DNA from: Verrucomicrobiia bacterium
GTDB taxonomy: Bacteria > Verrucomicrobiota > Verrucomicrobiia > Limisphaerales > UBA9464
Direction of reading: 5' to 3'
DNA length: 64,000 nucleotides
NCBI GenBank assembly: GCA_019634635.1
Contig: JAHCBB010000004.1
Coordinates: 62,001-126,000 of the forward strand
This document shows, piece after piece, positions 21,440-30,597 of the stretch (position 1 is its first letter; each line of letters starts with the position of its first letter). The translations under genes were made by a program, and so were the position numbers. The notes beneath the pieces were generated by a model. It saw only the letters and a program-made list of their open reading frames with translations, did not search any database and had not been told where the DNA came from.

Positions 21440-24400
21440 ATGAATCGCTTGCGAATTTGCTTCTTGTTGCTTGTGCTTCCAATTGCGGGGTGGGCCGTCC
21501 TTCGCGCATCGAGCGCTGCAGGCGCGGCGGTGCCCGGCGTGGGGCCGATTGGCCTCGAAGGGTCCGATCTCGATGGCGATGGGCTGCCGGACCTGATCGA
21601 GATCCGGTTTGGCAGTGATCCGCGCGTCAAGGACACGGATGGCGATGGCTGGGATGACAAGGCGGAATTCGATGCCGGCACCGATCCCCGGGATCCGGAG
21701 AGTTTTCCGATTTTCACCCTGCCGGGTGTCGAGGGGATCGGATTTGACGGCGAGTTGCCATCGGCGCGGGACCGTCAGGTGCTGGCGGGTGAGTTGCTCG
21801 TGCTCCGGGCGCAGGCGTTCAGACCCTTCCTCCTGACCACCAACTTCGTGGTCATCACCAACGAGGTGGCATTTGGAGATCCGGTGGACACCGATGGTGA
21901 CGGTGTGAATGACGGTTGCGACACGGATGGCGACGGGGTTGCTGACATTCAGGGTCGGTGTCCCGAGCCCGGGGACCTTCTGACCAACGAGGTGATCGTC
22001 ACGAACTATGTGTCGTGGCAATGGTACCGGGATGGTGTTCCGCTGGAGGCGCAGACACTTCCGTCGCTGGTGGTGCATCGCGCGCGGATGGAGGACGTCG
22101 GGACCTACCGGCTCGAGGCGCAGTTGATCAACAGCCGCCAGATGGGGCGTCCGGTGAGGGTCGAGGTGCTGGACTTCCAGCGACGGGTGTGGGTGCCGCA
22201 GCCCAGGGGCGACATTTTCTCTTGGGGCCTGAACGAGTATGACCAGACCGATGTGCCGCTGGTGGCGACCCAGGTGGTGGCCGTGGCGGCAGGACTGGCC
22301 CATTCCGCCGTGCTCAAGGCCGACGGCTCGGTGGTGGTGTGGGGCTCCGGGGAATTTGGGCAGACCAATGTGCCCCCGGAGGCCACCAATCTCACCCACC
22401 TGGTGGCTGGGGCGGTCCAGACCTTCGGCCTGCGGGCAGACGGCACGGTGGTCGGCTGGGGCACCAATCAATTCAGCCAGCTGGATTTCCCGCCGGGTCT
22501 GAGCCAGGTCACCGCACTGGCGGCCGGCTACTTCCATGCGGCAGCGCTGCGACGCGACGGGACGGTCGTGTGCTGGGGTGACAATGGGCGCGGCCAGTGC
22601 AGCGTGCCGCAGGGACTCCGCGACGTGGTGGCGGTGACGGCCGGAGTTTTTCATACGGTGGCGCTCACGGCGGACGGCCGGGTGCACTGCTGGGGCAGCA
22701 ATGACTTCGGCCAGTGCGACGTCCCTGAGGACCTTCCCGAAGTCGCGGGCATTGTGGCCGGCGGCAACCACACCGTGGCCGTGCTGCGCAACGGGACGCT
22801 GGTGGCGTGGGGCGACAATTTGTTCACCCAGTGCGACGTCCCGGAGGACCTGGGCAACGTGGTCCTCGTCGCGGCGGGGTACGGCTTCACGGCTGCGGTC
22901 CGGCCGGACGGTCGCGTGGTGTTGTTCGGATTTGAGCCGCCGGCGGTGCTCATCCCGCCGCCCGGGCTGACCAACCCGGTGCGGCTGGCCGCCGGTTACT
23001 TCCACACCGTGGCCATACAGGGTGAGGCCGACCAGGACACCGACGGGCTGGATGACCTTTTCGAACGTGCCGTCGGCACGGACCCGGTGTTGTGGGACAC
23101 CGATGGCGATGGCATTGAGGACGGCATCGAGCTGGCGCTGGGCACGTCGCCGTTGTCTGCGGATACCGATGGCGATGGTCTGCCGGACCGGGTGGAACTG
23201 GAGAACGGCTTTGACCCGCTGGTCCCGACCGAGGCCCCGGACGGCTTCCTGGCGATTGCCCCCGGGGTGCAGCTGCGTGTGTTCGCCCTCGGCACGGGCA
23301 CTTACCAGATGCAGACGTCGCCCGATGGCCTGACATGGGAGGACTTTGACGAGCCATTCGTGGCACCGCGTGGGGTTTCGTTCATCACCAATCGCGCCGA
23401 CCTGCCGGCCACTGCGCTTGCGTTTCGACTGCTGCCGCTGGGCAACGGTGGCACTGGATCCGGAGGGGATCCGGAGGCGCCGCTCCTTCCGGGCATCGCC
23501 GGAACCATCGCTGTCTGGGGCAACAACGATCTGGGGCAACGGGATGTGCCGCTCGACGTCCATGGCGTCGTCAACATCGCCGCGGGTGCCTGGCATGGTC
23601 TGGCGGTCTCCGAGGGAGGCGTGGTGCGTGGCTGGGGCTTGAACTCGGACGGCCAATGCAATCCCCCGGCCGGACTCGAAGGCGTGACCGCGGTTTCCGG
23701 CGGCGGACATCACTCCCTGGCATTGCTGGAGGACGGTTCGGTGACGGGATGGGGACGCAACTCGTCCGGCCAAAGCCCTCCCCAGCTCGAAGGTCCCTTT
23801 GAGGCGATTGCTGCAGGCGGGTTGCACAGCGTGCTCCTCACGGTGGACGGTGTGGTGGTGGTCGTGGGCAACAACGCCCAGGGTCAGGCCGATGTGCCGG
23901 CAGCCCTTGGGCCCGCGGTGGGGATTGCGGCCGGTTGGTCGCATTCCGTGGCCCTCGATGCCGATGGACGGGTCTGGTGCTGGGGGGACAACCGGTTCGG
24001 GCAATCTGCCGTGCCGTCCGGACTGCCGCCAGCGTCCGCCGTGGCGGCGGGTAATGGGCACACGCTGGCCCTGCTCCGGGATGGCCGGGTGGCGTGCTGG
24101 GGGAACAATGAAGACGGCCAGTGCGTACCGCCGCCCGGCTTGTCCGGGGTGGTCTCGGTGACCGCAGGGTTCAACCGGAGCCTGGCACAGACGGCGGAGG
24201 GGCGGGTGATCGTCTGGGGGGAGGCGGCGGACTACTTGAACGGGGTGCTTGCCGGTTATCCGGTGGAGGGCCGCGTTGCCGCCGGCGGGTATCATGTGAT
24301 GGCGCTCAAACTCCCCGAGGACAGTGATGGCGATTTGCTCGACGACGAGTTCGAGCGCCGCCTGGGTACGGATCCGTTCCTGCGCGACACCGACGGGGAC

Positions 24401-24664
24401 GGCCTCGACGACGCCCTGGAGTTGCTCGCGGGATTCGATCCCACGGTTCCCACGGAGGCGGTGGATGGTACCGTCACTGCGTTCCCCGCCGTGGTGCTGC
24501 GCTACTTCACCCTGCCGCGCAACCGGTATCAGCTGGAGGTCGCGCCCAATCTGGGAGACTGGGGACGGATGGGCGGCCCGATCGAGGAACAACGCGGCTT
24601 CACCGAATGGGTCCTCCCGGCCGGAAATGAACCGCAATACTTCCGGCTGATCGCCCTGCCGTGA
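21440..24664 (+). CDS. Secreted giant protein with two RCC1-type beta-propellers and thrombospondin-3-like calcium repeats
   Basis: A 1074-residue exported protein with a signal peptide (RICFLLLVLPIAGWAVLR). In order it has Asp-rich calcium-binding repeats (DLDGDGLPDLIE, DTDGDGWDD), an Ig-like segment (WQWYRDGVPLEAQTL), a first set of seven RCC1 blades at about 256-520 (each near VVCWGDNGRGQCSVP), more DTDGDG repeats, a beta-rich module, a second set of seven blades at about 690-957, and a final DTDGDG/beta module. The second half mirrors the first, so the gene arose by internal duplication. In bacteria RCC1 propellers are usually extracellular binding scaffolds; the partner is unknown. Confidence 0.85.
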   Translation: MNRLRICFLLLVLPIAGWAVLRASSAAGAAVPGVGPIGLEGSDLDGDGLPDLIEIRFGSDPRVKDTDGDGWDDKAEFDAGTDPRDPESFPIFTLPGVEGIGFDGELPSARDRQVLAGELLVLRAQAFRPFLLTTNFVVITNEVAFGDPVDTDGDGVNDGCDTDGDGVADIQGRCPEPGDLLTNEVIVTNYVSWQWYRDGVPLEAQTLPSLVVHRARMEDVGTYRLEAQLINSRQMGRPVRVEVLDFQRRVWVPQPRGDIFSWGLNEYDQTDVPLVATQVVAVAAGLAHSAVLKADGSVVVWGSGEFGQTNVPPEATNLTHLVAGAVQTFGLRADGTVVGWGTNQFSQLDFPPGLSQVTALAAGYFHAAALRRDGTVVCWGDNGRGQCSVPQGLRDVVAVTAGVFHTVALTADGRVHCWGSNDFGQCDVPEDLPEVAGIVAGGNHTVAVLRNGTLVAWGDNLFTQCDVPEDLGNVVLVAAGYGFTAAVRPDGRVVLFGFEPPAVLIPPPGLTNPVRLAAGYFHTVAIQGEADQDTDGLDDLFERAVGTDPVLWDTDGDGIEDGIELALGTSPLSADTDGDGLPDRVELENGFDPLVPTEAPDGFLAIAPGVQLRVFALGTGTYQMQTSPDGLTWEDFDEPFVAPRGVSFITNRADLPATALAFRLLPLGNGGTGSGGDPEAPLLPGIAGTIAVWGNNDLGQRDVPLDVHGVVNIAAGAWHGLAVSEGGVVRGWGLNSDGQCNPPAGLEGVTAVSGGGHHSLALLEDGSVTGWGRNSSGQSPPQLEGPFEAIAAGGLHSVLLTVDGVVVVVGNNAQGQADVPAALGPAVGIAAGWSHSVALDADGRVWCWGDNRFGQSAVPSGLPPASAVAAGNGHTLALLRDGRVACWGNNEDGQCVPPPGLSGVVSVTAGFNRSLAQTAEGRVIVWGEAADYLNGVLAGYPVEGRVAAGGYHVMALKLPEDSDGDLLDDEFERRLGTDPFLRDTDGDGLDDALELLAGFDPTVPTEAVDGTVTAFPAVVLRYFTLPRNRYQLEVAPNLGDWGRMGGPIEEQRGFTEWVLPAGNEPQYFRLIALP

Positions 24665-24731
24665 GCGGGCCCAAAAGTCCGGCACCATCCCCGGGTTGTT
24701 CCCGCGGGGGACCCCGGTGCATGGTCACCGG

Positions 24732-25601
24732 ATGCGGACGGTCAAGACACCCTCGGCCATGCAGCGGATGGCAAGGTCCTGGCAACGTCAGGGACGCCGG
24801 GTCGGCCTTGTGCCGACCATGGGCGCCCTGCACAACGGGCATTCCCGCCTGATCCGGGAGGCACGTCGCCGGGTGGGACCATCCGGCATCGTGGTCGTGA
24901 GCGTCTACGTAAACCCCACCCAGTTCGGTCCCACCGAGGACCTGTCGCGGTATCCGCGGCATCCGGCGACGGATCGCCGCCGCTGTCGAGCCGAGGGGGT
25001 GGATGTCCTGTTCCTCCCGTCCGATGACGTGATGTATCCCGGGAAAACCGTGGGCCGGTACTCGACCTACGTGGTGGAGGAGCGGCTCTCCCGGGGCATG
25101 GAAGGGGTCTCGCGACCCGCCCATTTCCGGGGCGTGACCACCGTGGTCGCGAAGCTGTTTCATTGTGTCCAACCCGACGTTGCGGTCTTCGGGGCCAAGG
25201 ACTGGCAGCAGGCGGCGGTGGTGCGGCGGATGACGGCGGATCTGAACTTCCCCGTGCGGATCGTCGTGGCCCCCACGCAGCGGGAACCCGACGGCCTGGC
25301 CTTGAGTTCGCGAAACGCCCACCTCACCTCGGCCGAACGCGCGGAGGCCACCGTCCTTTGGGAGGCGCTGGAATCCTGCCGCAAGGCGGTGCGTGACGCG
25401 AAGGGCCGCGTGCCGGCATCGGCTTTGGAGCGCGGCGTGCGCCGGCTGATCGCATCGAGACCCCGGGCGCGCCTCGATTACGTGGAGTTCTTCGATCCCG
25501 ACACGCTCACCCCGGTGACCGCGGTGGGTCGCGACAGTCACATGGCCCTCGCGGTCCATCTGGGGCGGACCCGCTTGATTGACAATGGGGGGTTGTCGTG
25601 A
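24732..25601 (+). CDS. panC: Pantoate--beta-alanine ligase (pantothenate synthetase)
   Basis: A 289-residue enzyme joining pantoate and beta-alanine with ATP to make pantothenate (vitamin B5), the coenzyme A precursor. The ATP-site motif PTMGALHNGH (residues 28-37) is intact with both histidines. VYVNPTQFGPTEDLSRYPR, the GAKDWQQ motif and LSSRNAHLTSAER follow in the correct order. The upstream in-frame start at 24696 adds residues unlike the family, so ATG 24732 was chosen. panB and panD are not in the window. It is preceded by the RCC1-protein gene and followed by a ClC gene, with no evident operon logic. Confidence 0.95.
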   Translation: MRTVKTPSAMQRMARSWQRQGRRVGLVPTMGALHNGHSRLIREARRRVGPSGIVVVSVYVNPTQFGPTEDLSRYPRHPATDRRRCRAEGVDVLFLPSDDVMYPGKTVGRYSTYVVEERLSRGMEGVSRPAHFRGVTTVVAKLFHCVQPDVAVFGAKDWQQAAVVRRMTADLNFPVRIVVAPTQREPDGLALSSRNAHLTSAERAEATVLWEALESCRKAVRDAKGRVPASALERGVRRLIASRPRARLDYVEFFDPDTLTPVTAVGRDSHMALAVHLGRTRLIDNGGLS

Positions 25602-25682
25602 GGCGACGGTGCGAACCTGGAATCCCCGGACGATCCGGCCAGGTGGCTGGAGCCGACCGGGCGGCTGCACGCTGAACCTCGC

Positions 25683-27065
25683 ATGCACGACGCCTCGGAA
25701 ACCCGGCCGACGACACTCCCGCGAGCGCCCGGATGGTTCCGGTTGGCGCTGGCATCCACGCTCGTCGGAGTGCTGTCCGGCGGGACGGCGGCGCTGTTTC
25801 GCATGGCGCTGGACTGGGCCGACCGTTCCCGCGACGCCTTCATCGGGTGGTCGCATGGATTTCCGGGCGTCGGCGTCCTCATGGTGGCCGGGACCGTTGC
25901 CACGCTGGCGGGGGGGGCGGCGTGGCTGGTCCGGCGGTTTGCCCCCGAGGCCGGGGGGAGCGGTGTGCCCCATGCGGAGGCGGTGGTCGGCGGCGAGCTG
26001 CCCCCGGCGCCGTTGAGACTGCTGCCGGTGAAATTCCTTGGCGGATGGATGGCGATTGGCGGCGGGCTGGCCCTGGGCCGGGAGGGGCCCAGCGTGCAGA
26101 TGGGTGCCAGCCTGGCCGGCCTGCTCGGACGTCGGCTGGGATGGGGCGCGTCGGACCTGCGCGCCTTGATTGCCGCCGGTGCGGGTGCCGGCCTGGCCAC
26201 GGCCTTCAACGCCCCGATGGCCGCCCTGGTGTTTGTGTTCGAGGAACTGACCCGTCGCTTCGATGCGCGGGTGGTGGTGGCGTCACTGGCTGCGATTGCG
26301 GGGGCCATCACCCTGTCGCGTGGTCTGCTGGGGGCGGCGCCGGATTTCAGCACGCCCGCACTGGCCTCCCCGGACCTGGGATCCGGCGTCCTGTTCGCGG
26401 GCGTCGGGTTGGCGGCCGGGGTTGCCGGCGTGGCCTACCAGTGGGCGATCCTGCGCGCACTCGCGCTGGCGGACCGGTGTGCCCGCTGGCCTGCATGGGC
26501 ACCGGCGGTGCTGATCGGCTTCGGGGTGGGCGTCGTGGCGTGGTTTGCTCCCGGCTCGGTGGGTGGCGGGGATCCCCTGACGCAGCAGGCGCTTTCCGGT
26601 GTCACGGGCGGGACGGCCATCACGGCCATGACGGGTCTGTTCGTTTTTCGATTCCTGCTCGGCCCGGTGTGTTATGCGGCGGGGACTCCCGGGGGCATTT
26701 TTGCGCCGATGCTGGTGCTGGGCGCACAAATCGGCGCACTGCTGGCGGCGTCCTGCCCCGCCGGGTTGATTGTTGGCATCCCACCGGCGGCCGTTGCCGT
26801 GGTGGCCATGGCGGCCTTCTTCACCGCGGTCGTTCGTGCGCCACTCACGGGCATCCTGCTGGTGGCGGAACTCACCGGGAACCATTCGCTGTTGCTGCCG
26901 ATGCTGGTCGGAGCCGTCACCGCATCCATTGTTCCCTCGATGCTGGGCGTCCGTCCCATCTACGACGTGCTCAAGGAACGCACCGTCCAGCGGGCCGGGA
27001 ATTCTTTCGCAAGGGCGGCACCGCGCACGGCACCCACACCGTCGTCGAATTCCAAGTTGAGTTGA
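25683..27065 (+). CDS. ClC-family chloride/proton antiporter
   Basis: A 460-residue ion transporter. The three anion-selectivity motifs are present: GGSGVPHAE, GREGPSVQM (gating glutamate present) and the GTPGGIFAPML filter segment. The internal proton glutamate is present in FVFEELTRR, and the pore tyrosine is in IYDVLKERT near the end. With both glutamates it should be an H+/Cl- exchanger and not a channel. There are no regulatory CBS domains. A few charged residues (SFARAAPRTAPTPSSNSKLS) form the tail. Confidence 0.94.
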   Translation: MHDASETRPTTLPRAPGWFRLALASTLVGVLSGGTAALFRMALDWADRSRDAFIGWSHGFPGVGVLMVAGTVATLAGGAAWLVRRFAPEAGGSGVPHAEAVVGGELPPAPLRLLPVKFLGGWMAIGGGLALGREGPSVQMGASLAGLLGRRLGWGASDLRALIAAGAGAGLATAFNAPMAALVFVFEELTRRFDARVVVASLAAIAGAITLSRGLLGAAPDFSTPALASPDLGSGVLFAGVGLAAGVAGVAYQWAILRALALADRCARWPAWAPAVLIGFGVGVVAWFAPGSVGGGDPLTQQALSGVTGGTAITAMTGLFVFRFLLGPVCYAAGTPGGIFAPMLVLGAQIGALLAASCPAGLIVGIPPAAVAVVAMAAFFTAVVRAPLTGILLVAELTGNHSLLLPMLVGAVTASIVPSMLGVRPIYDVLKERTVQRAGNSFARAAPRTAPTPSSNSKLS

Positions 27066-27124
27066 CCTTCACCGACCTGCCGAGCGTTCGTGCCCAGTGC
27101 AGTTCCCGCCCCGGGGGCGTCGGG

Positions 27125-27144
27125 CCCGACTTTCGCGACTGGAG
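27125..27144. repeat. 20-bp dispersed motif, copy 1
   Basis: CCCGACTTTCGCGACTGGAG recurs with one change at 27504-27523. Both copies lie in the wreckage between the ClC gene and the truncated lamin-tail gene. Confidence 0.6.
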
Positions 27145-27270
27145 GGTTGGAAGCTGCATAAGCCTTTGGAGATCAGTACGTGCTCCCCGAAGGTCTGTGG
27201 CCATTCTCCACCGTGTGCAACTCGTAGCACACTTCGGAAGCTTGTGCTTGTGACGGCATTGGGCGGGATT

Positions 27271-27447
27271 TCATGCAGCGATTGGATTCCCCACCTTCCG
27301 AACGCCCAGCCTCTTGAAGTCCTTCACGTTCACCGTCGCGAATTCAGTCACGCCTTGCGAGGTCATGGTGAGGGCGGAGCGGGCGTCGCAGAGTTTGCGG
27401 AAGGCGAAGTCTGCGGCGCGGGCACGTTGCCAGAGGGTGTCGTGCAG
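27271..27447 (-). pseudogene. C-terminal fragment of a PIN-domain (VapC-like) toxin
   Basis: The minus-strand translation ends HDTLWQRARAADFAFRKLCD, then DARSALTMTSQGVTEFATVN and VKDFKRLGVRKVGNP. This is the tail of a PIN-domain ribonuclease toxin, where D-A and V-x-D-F residues close the active site. The N-terminal two thirds of the toxin, with the first catalytic aspartates, and any antitoxin gene are absent. It is a relic and not a functional toxin-antitoxin pair. The family call rests on recognition of this tail only. Confidence 0.55.
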
Positions 27448-27503
27448 CGGGCGACCTTCTGATGGGAAAACCGATGAGCTGCCAGCGCGGGTGCGTGCGG
27501 CAG

Positions 27504-27523
27504 CCCGACTTTCGCAACTGGAG
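27504..27523. repeat. 20-bp dispersed motif, copy 2
   Basis: CCCGACTTTCGCAACTGGAG, one mismatch from 27125-27144, at the 5' side of the PIN-toxin fragment on the minus strand. Confidence 0.6.
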
Positions 27524-27577
27524 AAGGGGAAGCGAGAGAATGGACCTGATTCTGAAGATTGGGGTGGAAGGTCTTCA

Positions 27578-27832
27578 CTACAGGGCGGACCCCGGTAGCG
27601 GCTCGATGGCGCGGTGGGATGAAATGCGCGGAGGGGATTGCGGGGGAAGCCCCAGTCCGAGTTGAGCCAGCAGGAGTTTCTGGGTCTTATTGGGTGAGGT
27701 ATAGCGTTGGAAAAGGAGGGTGCGTCCGTCGGTGGTCGGGAAGTGGACATCGAGCATCTGGAGGGCGGACCGTTGCTCGATCAGCGAACGGGGCGTCAGG
27801 CCTGGAGCCCATTTCGCCAACCGAGCCCGGAG
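27578..27832 (-). pseudogene. C-terminal fragment of a DDE transposase (IS1634/IS4-like)
   Basis: Minus-strand translation reads LAKWAPGLTPRSLIEQRSAL, QMLDVHFPTTDGRTLLFQRY and TSPNKTQKLLLAQLGLGLPP, a type of ending I associate with IS4/IS1634-like transposases in Verrucomicrobiota. Everything upstream is missing: at about 27825 the frame runs into the 79-bp repeat and then into the oppositely oriented lamin-tail gene. The catalytic DDE core is gone, so it is inert. Confidence 0.55.
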
Positions 27833-27903
27833 GGACCCGGGAGTCGGGATTTGCCCGCTGTGCCGCCCGGGCACGGTGCCAAGGCGCCAGAGGGCTGGCG
27901 CAC
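27825..27903. repeat. 79-bp structured dispersed repeat, copy A
   Basis: Identical base for base to 34986-35064. It is made of hairpins: GTGCC/GGCAC around GCCCG, and GCGCCAG-AGGG-CTGGCGC at the right end. It forms the exact junction between the transposase fragment (minus) and the truncated lamin-tail gene (plus). Perfect identity over 79 bases at 7.2 kb distance suggests recent movement or gene conversion. Confidence 0.88.
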
Positions 27904-29720
27904 CATCCGGGGCGGGGGAGGACTTCTTCGAGTTGACGAACTACGGCTCCGACGCGGTGGACTTGGGCGCCCTTTGGTTCGCGGATGAGGCAGGTTGGGG
28001 CGCGGCACACCGACTTTCCGACTTGGCCAGGCATGCTGGCGAGGTCCCCGTTCTGCATCCCGGCGAGTCGCTGGTTTTTGTGCGCGAAAGCCGGGGGATT
28101 CCCGGTCAGACCGAGTTTCGGGCGTGGTGGAGGGAGGCGCGACTGGCCGATCGGTGCATTATCACCGCGCCTTGGGGCTTCGGCCTCAGCGCCAACCGGG
28201 ACGAGTTGCGCTTGTGGCACGCCACCGCGGGCGTGACCAACCAACTGGATCGGGTTCCGCTGGGTGGCGCTGATCGCGGGGTGACCTTCACGAGCGCCGC
28301 CTCAACCGGCGCCTTCGGCGCGTTGAGCCGCGAGGGTGACGCGGAGGCCTTCCGCGCTGCGGTCGGTGGTGACGTCGGCTCTCCGGGTTCGGTCGGCAGT
28401 CCGGTGCCCCTCCGCGTGATACGAGCTCCGGCCGATGTGGAGACCGACGCTGGAGCCACCGCTGTCTTCAGGTTGGTGGCCCACGGCCTACCCCGGCCGC
28501 GGTTTCAGTGGTGCCGGGGTGCGAGTGACTTGCCGGGCGCCACGGCATCCATGCTGGTCCTCTCGAACGTCTCGCCTGCCTTGGACGGCGGCGTGTACAC
28601 GGTGCGGCTCGAGAATGGCGTGGAGAGCCTCGTCACCGCCCCGGCCGCTCTCATCGTCAACCGGAAGGCGCGCTGCGCCACCATCGTGCGTCCGCCCGTC
28701 GACCTTGAGGTCACGCCGGGCCAGACGGCTTCGTTCGGTGTCGAGGTGCGCGGCTATCCGCTCCCGGAATTGCAGTGGCTTCACGATGGTGAAGCGATCC
28801 CCGGCGCGGCCAACGCCCTGCTTGAGATTCCGGATGTCACGCCGGGCCGCGCTGGCCGCTACACCGTGGAGGTGCGCAATCCGCTCTGCGCCGCCGCAGT
28901 CGCAGCCTCGCTTTCCGTGCTGCCGGCGCCCCGGCTGATCGTCGCCGAAGCCATGCTTTGCCCGTCCGCCAGCGCCGCGACGGCGGATCGCAACGACTGG
29001 TGGGAGCTGGTCAACGTGGACACACGTCCGGTGAACCTCCGCGGCTGGCGATTCGACGATCATCCCGGCGTGCTGGACGGAGCCTTCACCATCACGAATG
29101 ACGTGTGGGTTCTGCCCGGAAGATCCGTCATCTTTGTCTCCGATCTGGATGCGGGCGCTTTTCGACGCTGGTGGGGCCCGACGAATCTGCCGTCGGATCT
29201 CCCGATTGTTTCGTACATTGGCAACGGCTTCGGCAACGACTTCACGGAATCCATCACGCGATGGAACTCGGCGGCGCGTGAAGACGCTGATTTCATCCTG
29301 GAGTTCGAATTGAGGGTTTGTCTTGAGTTTCCAGACCCCTGTCCCTGCGGTGCAAGCCGCTGGTACGATCCGGAGGACCCTGATGCCGAATTGGGGTTCA
29401 ACTACAGCGTTGCGGGCGAGCGCGGCGCCTTCCGTGCCGCGTTGTCAGACGATGTGGGCTCGCCCGGCTGGCTGAGCAACGACGATCACCTCGGGCGGCC
29501 ACAGCTTGCCATCGCCGGCGCTGGCGGCGGCCTTGAACTGACGTGGACTGCGCTGCTTGGCCGTGCTTATGAGGTGCAGCGCAGCAGTGCCCTGGTTCCT
29601 GCGGCGTGGAGCCCCATCGCACGTGTCACGGCTGCCACGGGTGCGGCGGGATACAGAGACACCCCGGTCGCGGCGACGGCGCTCCTTTACCGCGTCGTGC
29701 TGCTGCCCGTAGCACCATGA
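27904..29720 (+). CDS. 5'-truncated secreted protein with lamin-tail and Ig-like domains (probable pseudogene)
   Basis: The frame contains part of a lamin-tail domain (DFFELTNYGSDAVDLGALWF), two Ig-like domains (PRFQWCRGASDLPGA..GVYTV and PELQWLHDGEAIPGA..GRYTV), a second lamin-tail domain (DWWELVNVDTRPVNLRGWRF) and a C-terminal beta module (AYEVQRSSALVPAAWSPIAR). Such proteins are normally exported and start with a signal peptide. Here the first domain is cut by the 79-bp repeat, and no signal peptide or sensible start exists; the open frame continues upstream to 27720 only through the repeat and antisense to a transposase relic. The 3' end is intact and its TGA overlaps the next ATG. Confidence 0.7.
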
Positions 29721-30451
29721 TACGGGTGCGATTTCGGCGGCGGCGCGCGGGCGCGGCAGACGGCTTCACGCTGGTCGAGCTGCTCGTCGTCATCATCGTC
29801 GTCGGCGTGCTCGCGTCACTGCTTTTGCCCGTGATGGGCCGAGCAAAGATCTTGGCGCGGCAGGTGGAGTGTGCAGGACGCGTGCGGCAATGGACGCTGG
29901 CCCAGACGCTTTACGCCGTGGACAATGACGATCGGATCTCCCGGGAAAGCTTCGAGCCCAACGGCGTTTCGCTGAACACGTGGGGCGAGGTCACCCATCC
30001 CTTCGCACGCGACGTCTGGTACAATGCACTGGCCGTTCAGATGGGCGTGACACGTGCCGCCGAGTACGGGCTGCGGTCGGCGCGTCCCGGCTTTTACGGG
30101 CGCGCCAGGATCTTCCACTGTCCGCAGGCGCCGTTCCCGCGCCAGCGGCTGGAGGATCCGTCGGTGTTTTTTTCCTTGGCCATGAACTCAAAGCTCATCA
30201 TGTGGCCGCACGCGACCGTCCGGATCACGCAGGTGCGAAGCCCTTCGGTCACGGTGGCGTTCCTGGAAAAACGCCTGAAGGATGACGCGCCTGCCGCTCC
30301 GGGCCAGGCGTCGGATCAGCTTGGGCAGCCCAGCACCTACGCCAACCGATTCGCAGCGCGCCATCGCGGTCGGGACAACCTCGCCTATATGGACGGTCAC
30401 TTTGAGACCCGCCGCGGCCCCGAGATCATCACCAACGGCCTCGCCTACTAA
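29717..30451 (+). CDS. Prepilin-type N-terminal / H-x9-DG protein, interrupted by an in-frame stop
   Basis: A 244-residue type II pseudopilin-like protein. The class III signal is DGFTLVELLVV, cleaved after Gly, and the C-terminal H-x9-DG motif is RHRGRDNLAYMDGHF. It begins inside the stop of the lamin-tail gene (ATGA). After the TAA at 30449-30451 the same frame continues for 18 codons, PQTRLVWTVDPDTNPNLD, to TGA at 30506-30508; this is the conserved tail found in such proteins. The TAA is therefore probably a nonsense change (for example TAC to TAA) that trims the tail. Whether the shortened protein works is unknown. Its role in export or surface assembly is inferred from the family. Confidence 0.85.
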   Translation: MIRVRFRRRRAGAADGFTLVELLVVIIVVGVLASLLLPVMGRAKILARQVECAGRVRQWTLAQTLYAVDNDDRISRESFEPNGVSLNTWGEVTHPFARDVWYNALAVQMGVTRAAEYGLRSARPGFYGRARIFHCPQAPFPRQRLEDPSVFFSLAMNSKLIMWPHATVRITQVRSPSVTVAFLEKRLKDDAPAAPGQASDQLGQPSTYANRFAARHRGRDNLAYMDGHFETRRGPEIITNGLAY

Positions 30452-30597
30452 CCGCAGACCCGCCTCGTCTGGACCGTGGACCCGGACACCAATCCCAACC
30501 TGGACTGAGCCATGTGCGGGGCCGCCGGGATTCGCAGGTCATTTCCTGAAACCTGTTAGCGGCGTTTTCCCTGTAGCGGTTGAAGATACCCCTGCCT

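Noticed and set aside
21281..24688. A 1135-codon minus-strand frame opposite the RCC1-repeat protein
   Set aside because: Its periodic His/Arg-rich sequence merely mirrors the RCC1 and DTDGDG repeats on the other strand.
27271..27447. A functional VapBC toxin-antitoxin pair
   Set aside because: Only the tail of the PIN toxin is present, without the first catalytic aspartates or an antitoxin gene.
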